A stretch of DNA of 35,393 nt from an uncultured Flammeovirgaceae bacterium (GCA_937899105.1 CALBPF010000038.1:1-35393), one strand, 5' to 3'; positions 8,179 through 17,169 are shown, counted from the first letter of the stretch. Notes: a model not told the origin generated them from the sequence alone. A program made the numbers and translations.

Positions 8179-10764
8179 TTGCTTCATAAACCGCCAAAAT
8201 TTGCTCTAAAGCTTCTTCGTTGGTATTGCAATCCGGCAATACTGGAGGAAATAGAAGGCGATGCAACGGAGCTATTTTTAAGAAGGATAAGTAGTGATGG
8301 GAATAGAAAGGCGAAAGTAAGATTTATTTGGGATGTCCTTCGCTTTTTTAGATGGTCAAATATCAAAAGAACAACAACTCAAAAACAACATATTAACAAC
8401 ACCGCTATGATTCTTAATTATTTTAAAACTGGCCTAAGAAGCCTTTCCAAGGATAAAGTAACTTCTACCATTAATATCGTAGGCCTGGCGCTGGCCATTG
8501 GCTGCGCCGTAACTACTTTTATTTTCGTAGACTTTTTCCTGAGCATGGATACTTTTCATTCCAAGCGACATACTACCTACCAAATCATAAGCCATGTGAC
8601 TAATAATGGAGAAAAGCAAATGTGGAGCGACGCCCCTATTTTGCTGGGTCCCGAAATGAAGGACGAAATACCTTTCATTGATTTAATGACGCGCATAGAG
8701 TTCGGTAGTGGTAATATGCGTTATAATGATCTGGTCTTTAAGGAAGGTATCGAATTTGTAGATCCTGATTACCTGAAAATGTTTGACTTTCCAATAAAAT
8801 ACGGGCGAAGAAATGCGCTTGACAATAAGGAAAATATCTTCATAAGTAAGAAGGTAGCAGACAAATACTTTCCCCAGGACGACCCAATTGGAAAGCAAGT
8901 GTCAATTAAATACGATAATGGTTTCATAGCCTCATACTATATTGGAGGTGTTTTTGACAAAGCGCCGGATCTTGCAAGTTTCAACCCCAGAATACTCATT
9001 TCAATGGAGAGTTTTTTCGAAGTGAACCATGATAAAAGTTATGATTGGTCGTATTATGCTGATGGAGTTTTTGTGTCTTTAAAGCCCGGCCATGATCCCG
9101 ATGAACTGGAGAGGTTTTTTCCGGAATGGATAGTAAATCAGAACAATTCAAACCCACAATTTCGTACCAACGGTTTTGAAGCCATGATGCTCACAGACCT
9201 TTCAAAGAGAAATCATGAAATCTTGAGTAGTATTGCCGGCGGAGGACATCCCGCAGGTAGAATATCACTTACGGTAATTTCTATTATGCTGATGCTTCTG
9301 GCCTGTTCTAATTATGTGAATATTGCTGTATCATCGGCTACCAAAAGGCTAAAAGAGATTGGACTGAGAAAAGCGCTAGGCGGTACCAGGAAAAACATTA
9401 TCAGGCAATTTTTGATCGAGAATATAATTACCTGCTTTCTTGCCGTTCTTTTGGGCACGTTTTTATCATTCGTTGTTTTCATGCCCGGCTTCAATGCCGT
9501 TATTCCTATCACTATTCCTTTTGAATTCTCGTCGTTACTCTCAATGTCTTTGTTTTTCACTGGCATCCTCTTTTTGGTCGGGTTGGTGTCTGGGGCTTAT
9601 CCGGCTTTTTTTATTTCTAAATTTCAACCGGTTCACATTTTCCGCGGAGGTGAAAAGTTCGGCAGAAAAAGTCTGTTCAGTAAAATATTGCTGACCCTTC
9701 AGTTTATGATCGCCTTTTCCACTATTGTTGGTAGCTTCATTTTCACTGATACCAGCATTCAACTCGCTAATAAAGATCTGGGTTATACTCCTGAAGGAGT
9801 GGTTACCATACCTATAAAAAACGCACAGGAGTATAACGGGTTGAAAAATAAGGCCTTGCAGCATTCTGATATTCATGCCGTATCCGGTTCAAAAGGGCAG
9901 ATAGGACTGTATGACCGGTTGACTACAATTAAATATGAAGACAACGATTTACAGGTAAATCTATACCTCACCGACGAGGCATATTTAAAAACTATGGGCT
10001 TGAGGTTGACAGATGGGCGTTATTTTAATAAGGGTGCAGATGTTGATAAAGCCGTTATCAATCAGAGGTTGTTAAGCGAAATGGGCTGGGACGATCCTTT
10101 GAACCATCATTTTATTTTTGAGGGAAAGAGATATGATGTCATTGGAGTAGTTGAAGATTTCCAGTTAGATGACTTCTATTTCGAGATTAGGCCAACCATG
10201 TTTTTAGCGATTAAAGATGAAAATTTTAACTATTTAACGGTTAAAACATCCTTAATCAAGGAAGTGGAAATAAATAATTATATGCGCGATACCTGGAGGG
10301 AACTGGCGCCGGATGATCCTTATGAAGGTGTTTATCAATCACAGATTATGGATGATTTTTATCGGGAAAACAGATCCAATATTTACATTATTATATTCAT
10401 TTCAGGGTTGACATTAGTACTGGCCTGTATCGGATTATATGGCTTAATAGCTTATAACATAAGTAAGCGGCTTAAGGAGTTTAGTGTAAGGCGGGTGTTG
10501 GGCGCAAACCTTTTCAGTATTATCCAAAATATAAATAAGGATTATATATGGATATTAATCATAGCATTTGTACTGGGGGCCCCTTTAGGTATGATACAAA
10601 TGACCCAGCTTATCAAATCTATATATCCTGAAGCGCCTGGGGCTACTTTATGGCCCTATGTAATTGCCATGTTAATAATGTTCATATCGCTTGGTGTTAC
10701 CATCTTGTCTCAAGTTAGGAGGGTGGCAAAAAGTAATCCGGCCAGTGTGCTTCGCAGTGAGTAG
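8179..10764 (+). CDS. prefix-domain MacB/FtsX-type ABC permease
   Basis: This inner-membrane permease has 861 residues. Residues 1-75 form the permease prefix domain (LRWYCNPAILEEIEGDATEL), starting at a TTG 7 bp after padR. A canonical FtsX permease then begins at residue 77 (an ATG at 8407). It has an N-terminal helix (about 95-117), a MacB_PCD periplasmic domain (about 120-355), three helices beginning near 360 with the cytosolic motif KRLKEIGLRKALGG (about 387-400), a second periplasmic domain (about 540-720), and three C-terminal helices with KEFSVRRVLGAN near 765. The ATG could be used alone, but it would lose the conserved prefix, so TTG is preferred. There is no nucleotide-binding domain, so an ATPase must act in trans. 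The gene abuts the convergent kinase with no gap (TAGCTA at 10762-10767). Confidence 0.88.
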   Translation: MLHKPPKFALKLLRWYCNPAILEEIEGDATELFLRRISSDGNRKAKVRFIWDVLRFFRWSNIKRTTTQKQHINNTAMILNYFKTGLRSLSKDKVTSTINIVGLALAIGCAVTTFIFVDFFLSMDTFHSKRHTTYQIISHVTNNGEKQMWSDAPILLGPEMKDEIPFIDLMTRIEFGSGNMRYNDLVFKEGIEFVDPDYLKMFDFPIKYGRRNALDNKENIFISKKVADKYFPQDDPIGKQVSIKYDNGFIASYYIGGVFDKAPDLASFNPRILISMESFFEVNHDKSYDWSYYADGVFVSLKPGHDPDELERFFPEWIVNQNNSNPQFRTNGFEAMMLTDLSKRNHEILSSIAGGGHPAGRISLTVISIMLMLLACSNYVNIAVSSATKRLKEIGLRKALGGTRKNIIRQFLIENIITCFLAVLLGTFLSFVVFMPGFNAVIPITIPFEFSSLLSMSLFFTGILFLVGLVSGAYPAFFISKFQPVHIFRGGEKFGRKSLFSKILLTLQFMIAFSTIVGSFIFTDTSIQLANKDLGYTPEGVVTIPIKNAQEYNGLKNKALQHSDIHAVSGSKGQIGLYDRLTTIKYEDNDLQVNLYLTDEAYLKTMGLRLTDGRYFNKGADVDKAVINQRLLSEMGWDDPLNHHFIFEGKRYDVIGVVEDFQLDDFYFEIRPTMFLAIKDENFNYLTVKTSLIKEVEINNYMRDTWRELAPDDPYEGVYQSQIMDDFYRENRSNIYIIIFISGLTLVLACIGLYGLIAYNISKRLKEFSVRRVLGANLFSIIQNINKDYIWILIIAFVLGAPLGMIQMTQLIKSIYPEAPGATLWPYVIAMLIMFISLGVTILSQVRRVAKSNPASVLRSE

Positions 10765-12114
10765 CTAAAAAACCAGGGAAAATTCTGAACCTTTATCTAA
10801 TTGTGACTGTACAATCAGGTCGCCTTTATGAGCCCTCATGATCTGTCTGGATAGGCTGAGGCCTATTCCGGATCCTTCTTTTTTTGTCGTAAAAAAAGGA
10901 ACAAATATGTTGTCTAATGTCTCTGCGTCTATTCCGGATCCATTGTCAATCACACTGAGCAGTGTTCTACCGGCGTCAGTAGAAGATCGAACCACTATTT
11001 TCCCTTGCTCTCGGCCGTGTACTGCTTCCTTGGCATTTTTTATTAAATTTATCAATACCTGCTCTACAAGTTCAGGGTCAATCTGCATAAAGTTAGCCTG
11101 AACTTCATTCTTTAGAGTAATGTTTGATTTCTTCATGTCGTGCTGCAGTAGGGTCACAACGTCGTTAGTCAATTGCTTCAAATCCACTTTCTGAAATTTA
11201 GGTTGAGGAATTTTAGCAAGCTCCCCATAGGCATTTACGAAACTCACCAGTCCCTTGCTTCTTTTTTGTACCGTTTTTAGGCCGATTTTCAGATCGGCTA
11301 AATCCTCCTGATCTAACGTGGATAAGTCCTTAAGTTCTCCGTTATTTTCCGTAATCATTTGATTAACCACCTCGGTAAGTGTGGATATGGGAATAGCTGA
11401 ATTTTTGATTTCATGGGTTAAAACCCTAATCAGTTTTTGCCATGATTCCAGTTCTTGCTCGTCCAGTTCTGCTTTTATGTTTTGAAAAGACACTAGTTTG
11501 TAGAGCTCATCATCCAGTTTAAGTTCTTTGGCTATTATCGAGAGGCTCAAAAGTTTATTATTTACCAATATCTTCAATAATTCCCGTTCTCCACTTTTTA
11601 ATTCTAATACACACTTGCCCAACTTCCTGTCAATCTTGGAGATGGCTTTGGCATTTTTCAGATAGGGTTTTTGAAACAGTTCTTTGGCTGCATCATTCAT
11701 CAAAGTGATTTGGAGGTTATTTTCTTTGAAGCCGATCAAGGGTATCCCGGAGTGCTCAACCACGGCTTGCAGGAAATGATAGTTGGATTCCTTCTCCCTT
11801 CTCAATTTCTGAAATTCATCGGTGATAGTGGTATAGGCATAATGCAATTCAAAATCATTTGTATCTAAAGCCTTTAACGAGTAAGTATTCGAAAAATCGT
11901 TTTGCTGTATGGCAAGCAAAAAATTGCTGAGCTCTCGCTTGGAGCGCTCAATAAACTTGACCAAGTCCAAAAAGGAAATAAGCATGAAAAGAAAAAGCCA
12001 GATAGATACCAGCCAGAAATAGGTTTGAGTAAGTACATACATACCCGTGTAGCCTAATATCAAAATTACTGCCAGCCTGACGAAGATGTTAACGCGAAAC
12101 GATTTAAAAACCAT
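10765..12114 (-). CDS. NtrY/NtrB-like sensor histidine kinase
   Basis: This 449-residue kinase has two membrane helices (about 10-29 and 33-50), then a HAMP-like/linker stretch and a PAS-like region (about 112-215). HisKA has H234 in LTHEIKNS, and the HATPase has its N-box at N360 (NLIKNAKEA), D390-N-G and GSGIGLSL at 414-421. HEIKN H-boxes are typical of kinases that pair with sigma-54 (NtrC-class) regulators, and such a regulator lies upstream on the same strand at 13187-14437. The pairing is inferred. A divergently oriented hydrolase gene separates the two. Confidence 0.9.
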   Translation of the reverse strand: MVFKSFRVNIFVRLAVILILGYTGMYVLTQTYFWLVSIWLFLFMLISFLDLVKFIERSKRELSNFLLAIQQNDFSNTYSLKALDTNDFELHYAYTTITDEFQKLRREKESNYHFLQAVVEHSGIPLIGFKENNLQITLMNDAAKELFQKPYLKNAKAISKIDRKLGKCVLELKSGERELLKILVNNKLLSLSIIAKELKLDDELYKLVSFQNIKAELDEQELESWQKLIRVLTHEIKNSAIPISTLTEVVNQMITENNGELKDLSTLDQEDLADLKIGLKTVQKRSKGLVSFVNAYGELAKIPQPKFQKVDLKQLTNDVVTLLQHDMKKSNITLKNEVQANFMQIDPELVEQVLINLIKNAKEAVHGREQGKIVVRSSTDAGRTLLSVIDNGSGIDAETLDNIFVPFFTTKKEGSGIGLSLSRQIMRAHKGDLIVQSQLDKGSEFSLVF

Positions 12115-12175
12115 TGTTATTTTAAATAGATTTTGAGTATTTGTTAAAATTGCATTAAAACCAACTTAAAATATC

Positions 12176-13015
12176 ATGAACCAAAGAATTTCATTTATAA
12201 GTCTCTTTATGTCAGCGCTTTTGGCAGCGTGTTCCACAAATACCCGTAAAGAAACAGCAGAAGCGGAAGAAGTTGTAGTAAGTAACGCTCCAGAAGTAGT
12301 AGGCGTAGAGGTAACCTATTCAACTGATTCCACATCAATGAACGGTTACATTGCCTATGATAAGAATAAGGAGGGTAAAAGGCCTGGTATACTGGTTATC
12401 CATGAATGGTGGGGCCATAATGATTATACTCGCCAACGTGCAGATATGTTAGCAGAACTGGGGTATGTGGCGCTAGCTGTGGATATGTATGGTGATGGAA
12501 AAGTTGCTGATCATCCGGAGGATGCTGGAAAGTTCAGCATGTCTGTTATGACCAACATCGATGAGGGGCAGGCAAGGTTTGAAAAGGCTTTGGACTTACT
12601 GAAGAGTAATGAAAATGTTGACCCTGAAAAGATTGCAGCCATTGGTTACTGCTTTGGAGGTAGTGTAGCGCTGACAATGGCGAATGCAGGTTTGGATTTA
12701 GACGCGGTCGTGGCTTTCCATAGTGGCGTACAATTGCCAATAATGCCGCAGGAAGGAATAAAGGCTAAGGTACTCGTTTGTAACGGCGCTGATGATCCTT
12801 TTGTATCGGCAGAATCTGTGGAAACGTATAAAGCTAAAATGGACAGCGTGGGCGCCGACTATGCATACATTGCTTATTCCGGGGCAGTCCATGCTTTTAC
12901 CAGCAAGGGAGCGGATTCATTAGGCAGTAAATTTGAACTTCCGTTAGCATACAATAAAAGTGCGGATGAACAGTCTTGGGAGGAGATGAAGAAACTGTTT
13001 GCTTCGGTTTTATAG
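12176..13015 (+). CDS. dienelactone hydrolase family lipoprotein
   Basis: This is a 279-residue alpha/beta hydrolase exported as a lipoprotein, with the lipobox LAAC and C19 as the lipidated cysteine. The DLH triad is visible: nucleophile C159 in GYCFGG, an aspartate at 206/207 (NGADDPF) and H239 in AVHAF, with E77 in HEWWG as the usual active-site glutamate. The family hydrolyses lactones and esters, and the substrate here cannot be read from sequence. It lies on the opposite strand between the kinase and the response regulator, with 61 bp to the divergent kinase and a terminator just after its stop. Confidence 0.9.
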   Translation: MNQRISFISLFMSALLAACSTNTRKETAEAEEVVVSNAPEVVGVEVTYSTDSTSMNGYIAYDKNKEGKRPGILVIHEWWGHNDYTRQRADMLAELGYVALAVDMYGDGKVADHPEDAGKFSMSVMTNIDEGQARFEKALDLLKSNENVDPEKIAAIGYCFGGSVALTMANAGLDLDAVVAFHSGVQLPIMPQEGIKAKVLVCNGADDPFVSAESVETYKAKMDSVGADYAYIAYSGAVHAFTSKGADSLGSKFELPLAYNKSADEQSWEEMKKLFASVL

Positions 13016-13041
13016 CTTTTAAGAGATCGTAAGTGTTGAAT

Positions 13042-13067
13042 AAAGAGCGGTTTTGTCGCTCTTTTAT
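13042..13067. terminator. intrinsic terminator, probably bidirectional
   Basis: AAAGAGCG (13042-13049) pairs with CGCTCTTT (13057-13064) around a 7-base loop, giving a stem flanked by A and T tracts on both sides. It closes the hydrolase gene on the plus strand. On the minus strand it sits exactly where the full-length response regulator frame, including its HTH, would stop (13064). This supports 13064 as the ancestral gene end. Confidence 0.75.
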
Positions 13068-13186
13068 AACCCATACTTCTCCATTTTTCTGTATAGGGTA
13101 CTCCTGCCCATACCTAGTTCTTTGCACGCTATACTAAGATTGCCATTACAGGTCTCAAGGGCTTTAATTATGGCTTGCTTTTCTAC
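13064..13186 (-). pseudogene. Fis-type HTH of the response regulator, cut off by an in-frame TAG
   Basis: Directly after the TAG at 13187-13189, and in the same frame, 40 codons read VEKQAIIKALETCNGNLSIA, then CKELGMGRSTLYRKMEKYGL, and end at TAA (13064-13066). This is a textbook HTH_8 (Fis-type) DNA-binding domain of NtrC-class activators, with every helix intact and no further stop or shift. It has no start codon and follows the AAA+ domain at the normal distance, so it belongs to the upstream gene. It would be expressed only if the TAG is read through, suppressed or a sequence error. Confidence 0.85.
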
Positions 13187-14437
13187 CTACTCCACTTTTA
13201 GTGTATTACTATGGGTCGGATTTGAGGCTTTAGTGGCACGGATTAAAAAATCTTCCGGGCCTAGATCGTTTGTACTGGACATTATAACTGCGCGCTCTAC
13301 GGCGTGCTGCAATTCTCTCACATTGCCAGGCCAGCTGTATTTTTTAAGCTTTGAAAGGGTCTCTTTTTTGATTTTAACGTTTGGCTTATCGTATTTTTTG
13401 CCGTAAAACTTCAAATAATGATTGACTAATAAGTCAATATCTTCTTTTCTTTCGGACAGGTCAGGGACACTAATTTCTACTGTGTTTATACGATAGAGCA
13501 GATCTTCTCTGAAGAGTTCGTCAGCCGCAAGATCATGCACGGGTTTATTGGTCGCAGAGATAAGGCGAATGTCAATCGGAATTATTTTATTATCACCGAC
13601 ACGCGATATGGAACGGTTCTGTAGCGCTGATAATAGTTTTACCTGCAGATTCAAAGGTATATTGCCTATCTCATCAAGAAAAAGAGTCCCGCCTTTGGCC
13701 ATTTCAAAACGCCCGATCCTATCTTCCTTGGCATCTGTAAACGCACCTTTCTTGTGTCCAAACAACTCGGATTCAAACAAGGATTCGGTAATTGAGCCTA
13801 AGTCTACTTTTACAAACGGTTTTTTGTTTCGCTTAGAGGCTGAATGAACGGCTCTGGCGACAAGCTCTTTGCCTGTACCGTTAGCGCCAAGGATGAGGAC
13901 ATTAGCGTCGGTTTTGGCTACTTTCTCAATGATGGAAAAGACATTCTTCATTGCCGGGGAATCTCCTAAAAGGTCTCCCTTAGCTGAACGGATATCATTT
14001 TCTAAAACCTTTGATGTACCTTCAAGCCTTGAAATCTCTTTCTTGCTTTCCTTTAGGTCAAACACATTACGAACGGTCGAAAGTAACTTTTCTTTTTCCC
14101 AGGGCTTGACTAGAAAATCAATGGCTCCATCTTTCATGCATTCTACAGCCAGTTGAATATCGCCATAGGCAGTATTCATAATTACTTGAACTTCCGGGTC
14201 AAGTTCTTTTATTTTTCTAAGCCAGAATAAGCCTTCATTACCGTTTGTGGCCCCTGTTTTGAAATTCATATCTAATATGATAATGTCAGGAGATTTGGAT
14301 TTGATGATCTTTTCTAATTGCTTAGGGGAAGACTCAACCTGTACTTGCTCGAACTGGTTACGTAAAATCATTTTTGCCGTTATCAGTACATCTTCGTCGT
14401 CATCAATAATTAATACGTTACCTTTTTTCTTACTCAT
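13187..14437 (-). CDS. sigma-54-dependent response regulator (NtrC class), HTH truncated
   Basis: The product is 416 residues from the preferred ATG at 14437 (MSKKKGNVLI). A longer frame reaches 14485, but that would add 16 atypical residues and overlap the dyad sites. The receiver has acidic residues at 12-14, phospho-acceptor D56 and K111. The AAA+ domain has Walker A GANGTGKE (184-191), a GAFTDA sigma-54 contact loop (231-236, a D in place of the last G), Walker B TLFLDEIG (251-258) and arginine-finger region FREDLLYR. The protein ends at LKVE just before the Fis-type HTH, which continues in frame beyond a TAG. As written it could hydrolyse ATP and contact sigma-54 but could not bind DNA specifically. 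The probable partner kinase lies at 10765-12114. Confidence 0.9.
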   Translation of the reverse strand: MSKKKGNVLIIDDDEDVLITAKMILRNQFEQVQVESSPKQLEKIIKSKSPDIIILDMNFKTGATNGNEGLFWLRKIKELDPEVQVIMNTAYGDIQLAVECMKDGAIDFLVKPWEKEKLLSTVRNVFDLKESKKEISRLEGTSKVLENDIRSAKGDLLGDSPAMKNVFSIIEKVAKTDANVLILGANGTGKELVARAVHSASKRNKKPFVKVDLGSITESLFESELFGHKKGAFTDAKEDRIGRFEMAKGGTLFLDEIGNIPLNLQVKLLSALQNRSISRVGDNKIIPIDIRLISATNKPVHDLAADELFREDLLYRINTVEISVPDLSERKEDIDLLVNHYLKFYGKKYDKPNVKIKKETLSKLKKYSWPGNVRELQHAVERAVIMSSTNDLGPEDFLIRATKASNPTHSNTLKVE

Positions 14438-14467
14438 GTTCTGCTGGATTTGACTAAAACTACCAGT

Positions 14468-14484
14468 TGTATCACATTGAGACA
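14468..14484. promoter_or_regulatory. 17-bp dyad A1, candidate enhancer site for the sigma-54 activator
   Basis: TGTATCA-CAT-TGAGACA is an inverted repeat with one mismatch to the consensus TGTATCA-N3-TGATACA. NtrC enhancers have the same 17-bp geometry (TGCAC...GTGCA). Its centre (14476) is 23 bp from dyad A2. It also lies 31 bp upstream of the response regulator start, so it could serve autoregulation as well as the permease at 14615. Confidence 0.65.
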
Positions 14485-14490
14485 AATTAT

Positions 14491-14507
14491 TGTGTCATAA
14501 CGATACA
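14491..14507. promoter_or_regulatory. 17-bp dyad A2, candidate enhancer site
   Basis: TGTGTCA-TAA-CGATACA is a weaker dyad of the same family. Its centre is at 14499, which is 23 bp from A1 and about 73 bp before the GG of the TGGCAC element at 14571. The spacer TAA is the same as in dyad B2. Confidence 0.6.
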
Positions 14508-14570
14508 TTTTATCTTTTAAAATATGGAATATGGATCTTTAACTTAATGATAATGAGTTGTTTAAGTTTA

Positions 14571-14587
14571 TGGCACATGAATAGACA
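14571..14587 (+). promoter_or_regulatory. sigma-54-like promoter of the first array permease
   Basis: TGGCACATGAATAGACA carries a perfect -24 element (TGGCAC). At the required spacing the -12 position reads GA instead of the usual GC. The predicted transcript would start near 14597, 18 bp before the ATG at 14615. The -12 mismatch lowers certainty. The match with the same TGGCAC...GA layout at 17170 and with the upstream dyads raises it. Confidence 0.5.
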
Positions 14588-14614
14588 GGTGTTGTGTAAA
14601 ATAAATCTTAAATC

Positions 14615-17071
14615 ATGTTCAAGAACTATTATAAAGTAGCCCTACGCAGTCTTTTGAATAAGAAGATGTTCAGTTTAATTAACATATCCGGTCTGGCGCT
14701 GGGTATGGCTGCCTGCCTGAGTATTTTCTATTACGTGAGCTTTGAGTTCAGTTATGAAGAGTTCTTTCCTGAAAGTGAGAAGATTTATCGGGTGTATTTT
14801 GAAAGAGAACAAGAGGCAGGCACTACCGTTTATTTCTATCCCGGTACGGCATTGCAACCCATGCTCATTGATCAGCCGATAGTAACTGATGCGTTTAGGC
14901 TGGTAAACAAGGACTATCAAAATAACAGTCTTGTCTACAAGAAAAATGGCAATGTCAAAACTTTTGAACAGTCCGGTGTTTTTTATTGTGATAGTAATAT
15001 TGCTTCAACTCTCGGCCTTGAGATGGTCGCCGGTTCGTTCGCTAAAATGGATGAGCCAATGAAAATTGTCCTTCCTGAGCGCTTGGTCAGCAAGTTTATT
15101 AGCCCTGACCTTGCCATCGGTGAAACCGTAACATTGCGAAATAACATAGGTGATAAAGATTTTGAGATCGTGGGTGTATTTAAGGATCTGCCTGCCAATA
15201 CGATTTTTCAGTTGAATGTACTTCTCTCCATGCCGTCATATGATGCCATTGAAGGCGTTGAATCTACAAACAGCTGGACGAACTGGAATACGCGGACATA
15301 CTTCAAAAGTGAAAAGCCTATTCAGGAAATCAGAGCTACACTCAACACTGTCATAGAGAAGGACCCAAATTTTAATGATGATGCTAATACGTGGAGACTA
15401 AATATGCTACCTCTTGAGGATATGCACCTTAACATACTCCAGGAGGACAACACCATCAGTAACACTGCTGAGCAGACCTTATATGGACTAGCCCTAATCG
15501 GTATCTTCATTTTGTGCATTGCCTGGATAAACTTCATCAACCTGTCTACCGCAAGAGCTATGGAACGCGCCAGAGAGGTTGGTGTAAGAAAGGTTTTGGG
15601 TTCATTGACCTATCAACTTCGGGTGCAGTTTATTATTGAATCGTTCATCATAAATATTTTAGCGGCTATTTTGGCCTTTACGGTAGTTCAGGTTTCATTG
15701 CCCTACATCAGTTCACTGACTAATCCAATGTTGATTGCCCCAACCCATCAACTGCTATTTTGGTCGGGAACAGTGGCGTTGCTGGTATTGGGTTCCATAT
15801 TCTCAGGTCTATATCGCGCGTTTGTGCTATCCGGTTTTAAACCCACCAGCGTACTAATATGTAAGGTGTCATCTTTTGGCAAAGGGGCGCTTCTGAGAAA
15901 AGGCTTGGTCGTATTTCAGTTCATCGCCTCCACAATAATGATCACCGGTACTTACATTGTTTACCAGCAAATTACTTATATGAAGAACCAGGATTTAGGT
16001 GTTAACATTGATAATGTCTTACTTCTGGATTCGCCGCCCAACGACATATCCAGCGCTGATAACACCTTTCGGAATTCGGTTAACGCATTCAAGGAAGAAG
16101 TTGCAGGTCTCAATTCGGTTAATTATATGACCGCTTCCAGCTTCACCCCGGGCCAACCTATAGGCTGGAACACCATTGTTAAGAAAGCTACAGCAAGCGA
16201 TGAAGACCGTAAAAATTTAATGCTGATCGCATGCGATCGTGATTTTGTAAAAGCTTATAACCTGGAGCTTGTGGCCGGACGTTTTTACAACCCGGGCGAT
16301 GGTACTTTTGACAGAGGCGACTTCGTAATCAATGAGAGGGCGCTGCCGCTATTCGGTTTCGAAACCGCCGAAGAGGCTATAGGCGAGAAGCTCATTGAAG
16401 GTAGAATGTTCCCGGAACTGACCATCATAGGGGTAGTTAGGGACTTTCATCAGCAATCACTAAAGAATAGAATTGAACCTTGTGGTTTCGTGCTAAGCAG
16501 TTGGAGCAACTACTATTCCCTTGCGCTTAATGTGGACGAGTCATTACCTGCAGACCAACGTGCAGAAAGTTTGAAGCGAACTTTATCAGATATTGAGCAG
16601 CGCTGGGATAAATTCTTTCCTGAGGCAGCGTTCGATTATAATTTTCTTGACCAAAAGTTTGATGCACAATACAAATCTGACAATGAGTTTAGCGCCATCA
16701 TTTCCTTCTTTGCTTTTATATCCATGGCGATTGCCGGTTTAGGTTTATTTGGCTTATCCTCTTACTCTGTAATCCAGAAGACGAAAGAGATTGGTGTTAG
16801 AAAAGTACTTGGAGCTTCCGTTTCAAGACTCTTCCTGCTGCTTTCCAGTGAATATCTGATGTTAATTGCCATATCAGTGGTAATCGCACTTCCCTTAGGC
16901 CTTTTTGGTATGAGCAAATGGTTAGAAAGCTATCCCTATCGTATAGAAATGCAATGGTGGATGTTTTTCCTACCGGTAGTGCTAATAATTGTAGTAGCAG
17001 CGCTTACCGTAGGCTATCAGGTGGTCAAAGCTACCTTGAAGAACCCTGTAGATAGCTTGAGATATGAATAA
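14615..17071 (+). CDS. MacB/FtsX-type permease, array member 1
   Basis: This 818-residue permease has an N-terminal helix (about 21-43), a MacB_PCD periplasmic domain, a helix trio starting near 287 with ERAREVGVRKVLGS (about 316-329), a second periplasmic domain (about 470-680), and a C-terminal trio (from about 692) with KTKEIGVRKVLGAS near 722. It ends in the family tail NPVDSLRYE. The conserved 'SGLYPA' turn reads SGLYRA, and the following 'VLKGK' reads VLICK, unlike the other full-length members. It stands alone: 137 bp with its own dyads and promoter-like element separate it from the next permease. It has no ATPase domain, so it is MacB/LolE-like only in the membrane part. Confidence 0.88.
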   Translation: MFKNYYKVALRSLLNKKMFSLINISGLALGMAACLSIFYYVSFEFSYEEFFPESEKIYRVYFEREQEAGTTVYFYPGTALQPMLIDQPIVTDAFRLVNKDYQNNSLVYKKNGNVKTFEQSGVFYCDSNIASTLGLEMVAGSFAKMDEPMKIVLPERLVSKFISPDLAIGETVTLRNNIGDKDFEIVGVFKDLPANTIFQLNVLLSMPSYDAIEGVESTNSWTNWNTRTYFKSEKPIQEIRATLNTVIEKDPNFNDDANTWRLNMLPLEDMHLNILQEDNTISNTAEQTLYGLALIGIFILCIAWINFINLSTARAMERAREVGVRKVLGSLTYQLRVQFIIESFIINILAAILAFTVVQVSLPYISSLTNPMLIAPTHQLLFWSGTVALLVLGSIFSGLYRAFVLSGFKPTSVLICKVSSFGKGALLRKGLVVFQFIASTIMITGTYIVYQQITYMKNQDLGVNIDNVLLLDSPPNDISSADNTFRNSVNAFKEEVAGLNSVNYMTASSFTPGQPIGWNTIVKKATASDEDRKNLMLIACDRDFVKAYNLELVAGRFYNPGDGTFDRGDFVINERALPLFGFETAEEAIGEKLIEGRMFPELTIIGVVRDFHQQSLKNRIEPCGFVLSSWSNYYSLALNVDESLPADQRAESLKRTLSDIEQRWDKFFPEAAFDYNFLDQKFDAQYKSDNEFSAIISFFAFISMAIAGLGLFGLSSYSVIQKTKEIGVRKVLGASVSRLFLLLSSEYLMLIAISVVIALPLGLFGMSKWLESYPYRIEMQWWMFFLPVVLIIVVAALTVGYQVVKATLKNPVDSLRYE

Positions 17072-17076
17072 GCAAT

Positions 17077-17093
17077 TGTATCAACCTGATACA
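17077..17093. promoter_or_regulatory. 17-bp dyad B1, candidate enhancer site (perfect)
   Basis: TGTATCA-ACC-TGATACA is a perfect inverted repeat just after the stop of array member 1. It defines the consensus for the other three sites. Its centre is at 17085, 23 bp from B2. Confidence 0.7.
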
Positions 17094-17099
17094 GTTTAA

Positions 17100-17116
17100 T
17101 GACTCATAATGATACA
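17100..17116. promoter_or_regulatory. 17-bp dyad B2, candidate enhancer site
   Basis: TGACTCA-TAA-TGATACA has a perfect right arm and a degenerate left arm. Its centre is at 17108, 23 bp after B1 and 63 bp before the GG of the TGGCAC element at 17170. This is one helical turn closer than in the A region. Confidence 0.65.
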
Positions 17117-17169
17117 GTTAAACCTTCATAGTTTAACCTAACTATCACATATACAGTTAATTAGAAAAA

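Noticed and set aside
9541..9876. Minus-strand open frame of 111 codons inside the prefix permease
   Set aside because: It is a shadow of the permease frame with no recognisable protein features.
13053..13406. Plus-strand open frame of 117 codons covering the cut-off HTH region
   Set aside because: It is antisense to the regulator, its composition is not protein-like, and the minus strand gives an intact HTH instead.
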